NCBI GenBank assembly: GCA_028717405.1
Contig: JAQUNY010000101.1
Location: forward strand, 1 to 6,357
Direction of reading: 5' to 3'
Source of the DNA: Eubacteriales bacterium
Lineage (GTDB): Bacteria; Bacillota; Clostridia; JAQUNY01
DNA length: 6,357 bases
In this document: one piece after another, positions 1-4,567 of the stretch
Layout: each line of letters starts with the position of its first letter
How positions within the stretch are numbered: position 1 is the stretch's first letter
Notes under the pieces: model-generated
What the model saw: the letters and a program-made list of their open reading frames with translations, nothing else
What the model was told of the DNA's origin: nothing
Databases searched by the model: none
Position numbers and translations under genes: made by a program

Positions 1-490
1 CGACTGAAGCTATCTCATCCAGGTTTTCCACGCATTCGGCCAGCTCCACCTGGAGTATCTTCCACGTCTTTTTTCCTGCATCCCTTATATAATCTGACGA
101 GTCGTCCATTCCATACCTGATGGCTCTCCTGGGTCCGAAGCCCCTTATGCCTTTTGGCGGATATTCACATGAGCTTACCGCTTTTCTTGCGTCTTCGGCA
201 TTTTTGATCAGGGGGAAGATGATCGCGTCAGGTCCCATTTCAAGTATGGGCTTCACCATCACGGGATCGTTCCAGGGCACCCTCACAAAGCTTGCCGCCC
301 CTCTGCCCGAAGCTGCGATCATGTGCATCTGGACATCGGAGACACAAAGCGCGCTGTGTTCCATGTCGATCCAGATAAAATCGAACCCGGCACATGCCAG
401 CATTTCGCTGACAGTATAGTCGAGCATTGTTGACACGACTCCAAATACCGGCTTGTCCTCTTTCAATTTTTTTATAATGTTGTCAAGCAT
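1..490 (-). CDS. HpcH/HpaI-family (class II) aldolase/lyase, partial (3' end cut by window edge)
   Basis: The first 163 residues of a protein of the HpcH/HpaI aldolase family, whose members are usually about 250 residues. Members such as HpaI and RhmA cleave 2-keto-3-deoxy or 4-hydroxy-2-oxo acids to pyruvate plus an aldehyde, using a divalent metal. Visible landmarks are FDFIWIDMEHS (about 36-46, with the catalytic-type His at 45), the FVRVPW strand (68-73, Arg70), the GPDAIIFPLIKNAEDA segment (87-102), GIRGFGPRRA (114-123) and LQVEL (146-150, with Gln147 and metal-ligand-type Glu149). These fall at the same numbers as the known HpaI active-site residues; the remaining metal-ligand Asp would lie beyond the window. 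The ATG at 490 is preceded by a perfect AGGAGGT. The gene lies 49 nt after sigH on the same strand with no terminator seen between them, so it may be co-transcribed. The substrate cannot be told from sequence; citrate-lyase-beta-like function is less likely because of the EHS and GFGPRRA motifs. Confidence 0.88.
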   Translation of the reverse strand, partial: MLDNIIKKLKEDKPVFGVVSTMLDYTVSEMLACAGFDFIWIDMEHSALCVSDVQMHMIAASGRGAASFVRVPWNDPVMVKPILEMGPDAIIFPLIKNAEDARKAVSSCEYPPKGIRGFGPRRAIRYGMDDSSDYIRDAGKKTWKILQVELAECVENLDEIASV

Positions 491-501
491 AATTGTAAAA
501 T

Positions 502-508
502 ACCTCCT
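502..508 (-). promoter_or_regulatory. Strong ribosome binding site of the aldolase gene
   Basis: The minus strand reads AGGAGGT, a perfect anti-SD match, 11 nt before the ATG at 490. It fixes the start of the aldolase gene and is the strongest Shine-Dalgarno sequence in the window. Confidence 0.8.
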
Positions 509-539
509 GTAGAACCGGCGAAGCAACCATCAACACTTG

Positions 540-1214
540 TCATTCTTCATATGCTATGATACGGCCGGCCTTGTTTTTTATCCTGTTTATGGCGTTGTCT
601 ACCGATTTGTCCGGTTTCCCGAACTTCACCGCGATTTCCCTGTAAGTCCTGCCTTCAAGATATTGCGCCAGGACTTCCCTTTCATAACCGCTGAGTATGC
701 TTTTTATTTTGTTGCGGATATTTGCAGCCTCTTCCTTACTGATCAGAAGGTCTTCAGGATCCTTCTGCAGCAAGCTTCCTCCAAATAACCGTTCATCGTC
801 TGATTCACCGGCATTCCCGCAGCTTTCAAAAAGCTGCATATCCGGCCCTCCTGACGATATGTCTCCGGATGATCCTTCCCCGGCTCCCTGTGTATCGAGC
901 GGGATATAGTTATTGAGCGGCAGATGTTTACGCCTTGAGCCTGCTTTTACTGCGCTGATCACCTGCCGTCTTACACATATTTCGGCAAAAGACCTGAAAG
1001 AAGCTTCCCTGTCGTCCCTGTAATCCCTTATTGCTTTGAACAGCCCTATCATGCCTTCCTGCATAATATCGTCCCTGCCGGCTCCCGCAATGAAATACGG
1101 CTTTATTATCGCCCTGACAAATCCGGCATATTTCAAAAGGATATTTTCCATTGAAACCTTGTCGCCGTTTTTAGCTTTTTGTACCAGCTCCTCATCTTTG
1201 ACTTTTTCAGTCAT
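540..1214 (-). CDS. sigH: RNA polymerase sigma factor SigH (Spo0H)
   Basis: A sigma-70-family factor of the Spo0H type, 224 residues. In Firmicutes it directs RNA polymerase to transition-state, competence and early sporulation genes. Region 2 spans about 8-95 and includes RDDIMQEGMIGLFKAIRDY (47-65, core binding and -10 recognition) and FAEICVRRQVISAVK (76-90), followed by RRKHLPLNNY (94-103), which matches the KHIPLNSY block of SigH proteins. Region 4 spans about 158-222, with YLEGRTYREIAVKFGKP (185-201) and KSVDNAINRIKNKA (203-216) forming the -35 helix-turn-helix. The linker between regions 2 and 4 is longer than in B. subtilis SigH as I recall it, and rich in Gly/Ser/Asp. The ATG at 1214 has a TGAGGT Shine-Dalgarno 8 nt upstream. 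Its place after rae1 is the conserved Firmicutes order and separates it from other SigF/G-like sigma genes. Identity is secure. Confidence 0.96.
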   Translation of the reverse strand: MTEKVKDEELVQKAKNGDKVSMENILLKYAGFVRAIIKPYFIAGAGRDDIMQEGMIGLFKAIRDYRDDREASFRSFAEICVRRQVISAVKAGSRRKHLPLNNYIPLDTQGAGEGSSGDISSGGPDMQLFESCGNAGESDDERLFGGSLLQKDPEDLLISKEEAANIRNKIKSILSGYEREVLAQYLEGRTYREIAVKFGKPDKSVDNAINRIKNKAGRIIAYEE

Positions 1215-1222
1215 TTTCTGTT

Positions 1223-1228
1223 ACCTCA
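1223..1228 (-). promoter_or_regulatory. Ribosome binding site of sigH
   Basis: The minus strand reads TGAGGT, 8 nt before the sigH ATG at 1214. Other GAGG/GGAG stretches occur farther upstream, in the tandem repeat at 1267-1298, but only this one is well spaced for sigH. Confidence 0.6.
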
Positions 1229-1248
1229 GCCCCTTACTTCTCGATCTC

Positions 1249-1266
1249 TCAGTCCCAAAATTTCAT
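1249..1266 (-). other. Possible 5-codon mini-ORF (MKFWD) in the rae1-sigH spacer
   Basis: On the minus strand, ATG AAA TTT TGG GAC TGA sits in the rae1-sigH spacer, 22 nt after the rae1 stop and 34 nt before the sigH start. GAGGCTGAGGAGCT lies immediately before it: the GAGGAG is only 2 nt from the ATG, while the earlier GAGG is at a usable 10 nt. So short an ORF can easily arise by chance. I list it only because of its placement between the repeat and the sigma factor gene. Confidence 0.15.
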
Positions 1267-1298
1267 AGCTCCTCAGCCTCTCAGCTCCTCAGCCTCTC
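1267..1298. repeat. Perfect 16-nt tandem repeat, two copies, over the rae1 stop codon
   Basis: On the plus strand AGCTCCTCAGCCTCTC occurs twice head to tail (1267-1282 and 1283-1298) without mismatch. On the transcribed strand it is purine-rich and holds several GAGG/GGAG motifs resembling Shine-Dalgarno sequences. One copy covers the end of rae1 including its TGA (1289-1291); the other lies in the spacer before sigH. It has no hairpin potential that would suggest a terminator. Confidence 0.85.
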
Positions 1299-1885
1299 CG
1301 CCTCATCTTCTCAAGCCTGGCCGCTGTCTCACCCTCGATATTCGCGTCCACAGTATTGATTTTTCTTCTGTGTGCCTCCGCCGTCACTCCGCCGCCCGCA
1401 CGCTTTGCAAATGGGTCATGACGGTTCTCCAGCGCGGTATTCATGATTTCTTGCTTAAGCTCCCGCGGCAGTATCCTCACGCCGCCCTTCCTCAGTATCA
1501 TAGTCTGTTCCAGGAAGTCTGACGTGACCACTCTGACTACATTTGTCTCTCCGTTAAGATATACGAAACGTTCGATATAGTTGTCGGCTGTTTCGTTTTC
1601 CCTGGTGTAAACCACACTGATATTGCCGAAAGGCTCCGGGGCGCCCTTTCCTTTGCGTCTGGCTCCCCTTACCATGTGGGCGTCAAAAACTACCATGATA
1701 TCAAGGTCATCGCCCATGTAGCCGCCGTAGTTTGAAACGATATGCAGCAGTTTGTCCCTGCAATCCTCCAGAGACATTGCGTTCAGGTCGAAAACATCCC
1801 TCCACGCGTTGATTACATTGTATGCATCAATAAGCAAGTATTCCATATTATCTGCGGCGACTGTATTCAGCCGCGCCTCTTCCAT
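1289..1885 (-). CDS. rae1: NYN-domain ribosome-associated endoribonuclease Rae1 (YacP)
   Basis: A YacP/Rae1-family protein, 198 residues here against about 170 usually. B. subtilis Rae1 is a PIN-like (NYN) endonuclease that enters the ribosomal A site and cuts mRNA in a translation-dependent way. Visible motifs are YLLIDAYNVI (16-25, acidic Asp20), VVFDAHMV (65-72, Asp68), YTRENETADNYIE (93-105) and VVTSDFLEQ (119-127, Asp123), together supplying the acidic metal-binding residues. The C-terminus is basic (MRRRG). Two in-frame ATGs are possible: 1885, used here because it is closest to the rlmB stop (20 nt), and 1846 (residue 14), which gives the family-like start MEYLLIDAYN. Neither has a good Shine-Dalgarno, so translation may be coupled to rlmB. 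The extra 13 residues come from a tandem duplication at the junction. Function is secure; the start is not. Confidence 0.92.
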   Translation of the reverse strand: MEEARLNTVAADNMEYLLIDAYNVINAWRDVFDLNAMSLEDCRDKLLHIVSNYGGYMGDDLDIMVVFDAHMVRGARRKGKGAPEPFGNISVVYTRENETADNYIERFVYLNGETNVVRVVTSDFLEQTMILRKGGVRILPRELKQEIMNTALENRHDPFAKRAGGGVTAEAHRRKINTVDANIEGETAARLEKMRRRG

Positions 1886-1926
1886 ATCATCCGCAGCAGC
1901 CGTTATCAGCCGCGCCTCTTCCCCAT
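1847..1926. repeat. Diverged 39-nt tandem duplication across the rlmB-rae1 junction
   Basis: Two adjacent units, about 1847-1885 and 1886-1926, share an exact 17-nt core (TCAGCCGCGCCTCTTCC on the plus strand at 1867-1883 and 1906-1922, period 39); the rest has about eight substitutions. In the rae1 frame the units read EEARLITAAADDM and EEARLNTVAADNM, so the unit is 13 codons. The upstream copy holds the end and TGA of rlmB; the downstream copy is the extra N-terminus of rae1. Confidence 0.85.
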
Positions 1927-3192
1927 CCTCTGAAGCATGACTTCATACATGACCACCGTACCTGCCGCCGCTGCATTAAGAGAAGATATGCTGCCGGCCA
2001 TCGGTATATTCACGACAAAGTCGCATTTTTCGCGTACGATCCTGCTCATCCCTTCCCCCTCGCTGCCAATCACAAGGGCCAGAGGGCCTTTCAGGTCGGC
2101 TTCATAAAACGGTTTGTCTCCCGATATATCGGTACCCGCTATCCATAAACCTTTTTCTTTGAGATACGCCATTGTCTGCGCCAGATTTGCAACTCTCGCT
2201 ACCGGCACATATTCTATAGCTCCCGCCGAAACCTTAGCCGCAATCGAATTCAATCCTGCCGAACGCCTTTTTGTTATAATGACGCCATGAGCTCCGGCAG
2301 CGTTTGCTGACCTTATGATCGCTCCCAGATTCTGGGGATCTGTTATACCGTCAAGTATTATAACGAAAGGCTGCTCTCCCTTTGATTCAGCCTTCGCCAG
2401 TATTTCGCCGGGTTCCACATATTCATGCGCCGCCACATAAGCAATTATACCCTGATGCGCACCTGTGGAAGACATTGAGTCAAGCTTTGCCTTGTCAACA
2501 TCGATGACCACCAGGCCGCGTTCCCTTGCCATTGCCACAGCCTTTATGATTGAGCCTTCACGGTCTCCCGTCGCAATAAATATTTTGTTTATTGCTCTTC
2601 CTGACTTTATTGCTTCTATAACCGGATTTCTGCCCTCTATTATGTCACTGGCAGTATATTCATTCCCGTATATTAATTCTGTTGTCTGAGGTAATTTTAT
2701 TTCTTCTTCTTTTGCTTTCCTGAAGTCCGTCTTCCGAAAGTCCGCATTCCTGAAGTCCGTCTTCCCGGATTCTGCCTTACCGGATTCCGCACCGGATTCC
2801 GCTTTAAACTTCTGGTGTCCCGGTTTTACATATGGAGAGCTCCGGTAAATACCTCTGTCGCCTGCAGGAGCCTTCTTTCCCCATTTATTTTCAGGCTGTC
2901 CTGAGTTATATGGTCGGCCCTGTTTACGATCCTGGTCTGTTCTCAGGTCGCGGCTTTTTTCTTGTTTCCCGTAATATCCGCGTTTTTCACCAGGCTTTCC
3001 GTAATTTCCGCCGCCCTCTGCAGCCTTTCCATAGCCTTCCCTTTTATCTGAAGGTCTTGTGCTCCGGCTATCCTCATACCTGCCTTCCTTGCGCTGCCGC
3101 TCAGCCGGCTTTCCTGCATATTTCTGCTTCCTTGTCTCCCCGGCATCTTTTTTGTAATATTTTTTATAATTGCCTGATTGTTTTTCAGCCAT
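1906..3192 (-). CDS. rlmB: 23S rRNA (guanosine-2'-O-)-methyltransferase RlmB, with long basic N-terminal extension
   Basis: A SpoU/TrmH-family (SPOUT) methyltransferase. RlmB 2'-O-methylates a guanosine in the 23S rRNA peptidyl-transferase region (G2251 in E. coli) using S-adenosylmethionine. From the ATG at 3192 it is 428 residues, well above the usual 240-270. Residues 1-185 are a low-complexity, Lys/Arg/Gly/Tyr/Glu-rich segment. The L30e-like substrate-binding domain starts at EGRNPVIEAI (about 186). The catalytic knot has DPQNLGAIIRSA (286-297, Asn288, Arg294), LVIGSEGEGM (373-382, Glu378) and SISSLNAAAA (401-410, Ser404, Asn406), so all family residues are present. A longer frame to 3261 would begin with TTG inside mrnC and lacks a well-spaced Shine-Dalgarno; the ATG at 3192, 5 nt after the mrnC stop, is preferred. 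Translational coupling with mrnC is likely. Confidence 0.95.
   Translation of the reverse strand: MAEKQSGNYKKYYKKDAGETRKQKYAGKPAERQRKEGRYEDSRSTRPSDKREGYGKAAEGGGNYGKPGEKRGYYGKQEKSRDLRTDQDRKQGRPYNSGQPENKWGKKAPAGDRGIYRSSPYVKPGHQKFKAESGAESGKAESGKTDFRNADFRKTDFRKAKEEEIKLPQTTELIYGNEYTASDIIEGRNPVIEAIKSGRAINKIFIATGDREGSIIKAVAMARERGLVVIDVDKAKLDSMSSTGAHQGIIAYVAAHEYVEPGEILAKAESKGEQPFVIILDGITDPQNLGAIIRSANAAGAHGVIITKRRSAGLNSIAAKVSAGAIEYVPVARVANLAQTMAYLKEKGLWIAGTDISGDKPFYEADLKGPLALVIGSEGEGMSRIVREKCDFVVNIPMAGSISSLNAAAAGTVVMYEVMLQRMGKRRG
2710..2802 (-). repeat. In-frame pentapeptide repeats in RlmB extension
   Basis: Residues about 131-160 of RlmB are built from five-residue units, first AESG(K/A)-type and then (T/A)DFR(K/N)-type. 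At the DNA level a 19-nt sequence (TTCCTGAAGTCCGTCTTCC, plus strand) recurs exactly at 2717-2735 and 2747-2765, a 30-nt period of ten codons. GGATTC-type 5-codon sub-repeats follow at 2766-2802. This looks like recent slippage or unequal exchange in a disordered linker. Confidence 0.8.
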
Positions 3193-3197
3193 ATATT

Positions 3198-3818
3198 TTA
3201 CTCTCTTCTCTCCGGGCAGGGATCTTCTCCCGCCCTTTCCCTGCAAACCTGCTTCACACAAAGCTCCAGTATCTCAATCAGCCTGCTGTTCATACCTCTC
3301 AGATATAGAAATCCTATCAGTGATTCCAATCCTGTAGCATATTTATATTCAGTCACATCCGCATTTTTCGGTATGGTGCCTGATTTGGCATTTCTGCCCC
3401 TTCTTACTACATCTGCTTCTTCCTGTGTCAGCTCATTCATAATAGCATGTATTATATCGGACTGCGCCTTTGCCTTCACATAGTCGGTCGACATCCTGTG
3501 AAGATTATGTACGGTATTCCTTTTTCCCTTTACCAATATTGTCCTTACATACATTTCATATACTGCGTCGCCGATATATGCCAGTATCAGTGGTTCATTC
3601 ACGATGTTGTCTGTTTTTATATTTCCTTCTCCTGCCTGATTCATCGAATCCAAAAAATGTATACACATTTCCCCTGCTGCTGCAGCATCGTCCTTATTAG
3701 CTATATGCCCTGTGCTTTCAGGCCTGTGATTGTTTTTACCATCGGGTTGCGTTACATTTATATGCGGCCGCCTTATGTTATTATATATATTATGATGCTT
3801 GTTATCCTGTATTGACAT
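3198..3818 (-). CDS. mrnC: Mini-ribonuclease III (MrnC)
   Basis: A Mini-III, the dsRNA-binding-domain-less RNase III that in B. subtilis matures both ends of 23S rRNA. The RNase III core runs from about 72 to 190: LILAYIGDAVYEMYVR (77-92, catalytic-type Asp84), LHRMSTDYVKAKAQ (106-119), VVRRGRNAKSGTIPKNADV (137-155) and YATGLESLIGFLYL (160-173, catalytic-type Glu165). The ATG at 3818 has AAGGA 10 nt upstream and gives 206 residues against about 140 in B. subtilis. The first 50-60 residues are polar, Asn/His-rich and resemble no part of the family. Later in-frame ATGs at 3668 (residue 51) and 3644 (residue 59, giving 148 residues) would give a normal-length protein but have poorer or badly spaced Shine-Dalgarno sequences. 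It is followed immediately by rlmB, as in other Firmicutes, but is not preceded by cysS. Confidence 0.93.
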   Translation of the reverse strand: MSIQDNKHHNIYNNIRRPHINVTQPDGKNNHRPESTGHIANKDDAAAAGEMCIHFLDSMNQAGEGNIKTDNIVNEPLILAYIGDAVYEMYVRTILVKGKRNTVHNLHRMSTDYVKAKAQSDIIHAIMNELTQEEADVVRRGRNAKSGTIPKNADVTEYKYATGLESLIGFLYLRGMNSRLIEILELCVKQVCRERAGEDPCPERRE

Positions 3819-3896
3819 TATTATGACATCCTTACAACTTTAGCGCCGTTTTTCGCCTCTGGTCCCTGTCTGTTTTACTGTTTTGCCGCCATTTAT
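3819..3896 (-). other. Spacer between the V-ATPase operon and the mrnC cluster; no clear signal
   Basis: This 78-nt spacer is where the transcription unit might change. I see no GC-rich hairpin followed by a U-run on the minus strand and no good -35/-10 pair. The only readable signal is AAGGA (minus strand of 3829-3833), the likely mrnC ribosome binding site. A TATAAT-like hexamer lies inside the mrnC frame at 3780-3785 but lacks a -35. Read-through from the ATPase genes is possible. Confidence 0.4.
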
Positions 3897-4562
3897 CTAT
3901 GATGATTCATTCAGCGCATTCTTTCTTACCTGTTCAATCATCATGTCCTTTACTTTCATCAGCCTTGTCAGATTCCCTCTTTCATTCTCATCAAGCTTCA
4001 TAGTTATGTACCTTGTTGTCTCATTGAGCTGCGGAATAATTACATATTCCAGTGCATTTACCCTTCGCCTCGTCTTCTCTATTTCCGCTGCCAGCAGCTG
4101 CACTGATTTCTCTATCACCCCGAGTTCCAGCATTTCAGGCAGGACTTTATAGAGCGATTCTATTGAATCATCAAGCTGTGCCGATGTTTCGGCAAAGCCA
4201 TAAGGGTAGATGCTGCTCTCATTATCACTCTCCAGGTTGAACTCCATTACCGGCACGTTGACACTCATGATATTCCTGGTCGACACATCTACCTCCATCT
4301 TCTGCTTGGGAAACATCAGTGATTCATTCATTACGTTTGCAGACATGACTGCCCTGGCTATCTCAAAATCGCCGTATGCCTTCACGAGCAGCTTTTCGAC
4401 CTTTATCCGGAGCTCCCTGTTACGCCTTATCATATCGAGAAACTGCTTCATCAGCTCGTCTCTTTTATCTTTGAGCAGCTTATGACCTCTGCGCGCCATT
4501 ACCAGCCTTTTTTTTAATCTGGTAAGTTCCATTCTGGTAGGATTTACATGAATAAGCGCCAC
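3897..4562 (-). CDS. ntpD: V-type (A/V-type) ATPase subunit D, central stalk
   Basis: Subunit D of a bacterial V-type ATPase, 221 residues, a normal length for the family. It is the rotor shaft inside the A3B3 ring and passes torque to the membrane ring via subunits F and C. The N-terminal signature VNPTRMELTRLKKRL (6-20) with RRGHKLLKDKRDELM (24-38), and the C-terminal helix NALEYVIIPQLNETTRYI (169-186) with DENERGNLTRLMKVKDMM (191-208), form the two long antiparallel coiled-coil helices; the middle (about 85-130) is the more variable head. The start is a GTG at 4562 with GGAAGG 8 nt upstream; it keeps the residues before PTRMEL that the family has, whereas the ATG at residue 11 would remove them. 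It lies 5 nt after ntpB. D follows A and B, the usual bacterial order. Confidence 0.96.
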   Translation of the reverse strand: MALIHVNPTRMELTRLKKRLVMARRGHKLLKDKRDELMKQFLDMIRRNRELRIKVEKLLVKAYGDFEIARAVMSANVMNESLMFPKQKMEVDVSTRNIMSVNVPVMEFNLESDNESSIYPYGFAETSAQLDDSIESLYKVLPEMLELGVIEKSVQLLAAEIEKTRRRVNALEYVIIPQLNETTRYITMKLDENERGNLTRLMKVKDMMIEQVRKNALNESS

Positions 4563-4567
4563 CAGGC

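Noticed and set aside
151..260. Riboswitch, tRNA, CRISPR, insertion sequence or attachment site anywhere in the window
   Set aside because: Both strands were read for tRNA-like cloverleafs, repeat-spacer arrays, transposase motifs and inverted terminal repeats and none was seen; nearly all DNA is accounted for by conserved genes. The coordinates are nominal.
120..419. Plus-strand frame opposite the aldolase gene
   Set aside because: The minus-strand frame shows clear HpcH/HpaI motifs at the expected positions, so the plus-strand frame is a shadow.
491..539. Terminator between sigH and the aldolase gene
   Set aside because: The spacer has only short imperfect complementarity around GCCGG and no following U-run, so an intrinsic terminator is not supported.
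3193..3261. Upstream TTG start for rlmB inside mrnC
   Set aside because: It would use TTG with only 2 nt between GGAG and the start, and add residues read out of frame from the mrnC end; the ATG at 3192 is better placed.
2832..3308. Plus-strand open frame opposite the RlmB extension and the mrnC end
   Set aside because: It is a shadow of low-complexity purine-rich coding DNA on the other strand; the predicted protein has no recognisable fold.
3780..3808. TATAAT-like -10 on the minus strand within the mrnC 5' region
   Set aside because: The hexamer is in an AT-rich run and no TTGACA-like -35 is found at 16-18 nt; too weak to list as a promoter.
3447..3815. Plus-strand frame opposite mrnC with hydrophobic Ile/Tyr-rich translation resembling a membrane protein
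   Set aside because: The hydrophobic look comes from AT-rich antisense codons; it is wholly antisense to a conserved Mini-III domain.
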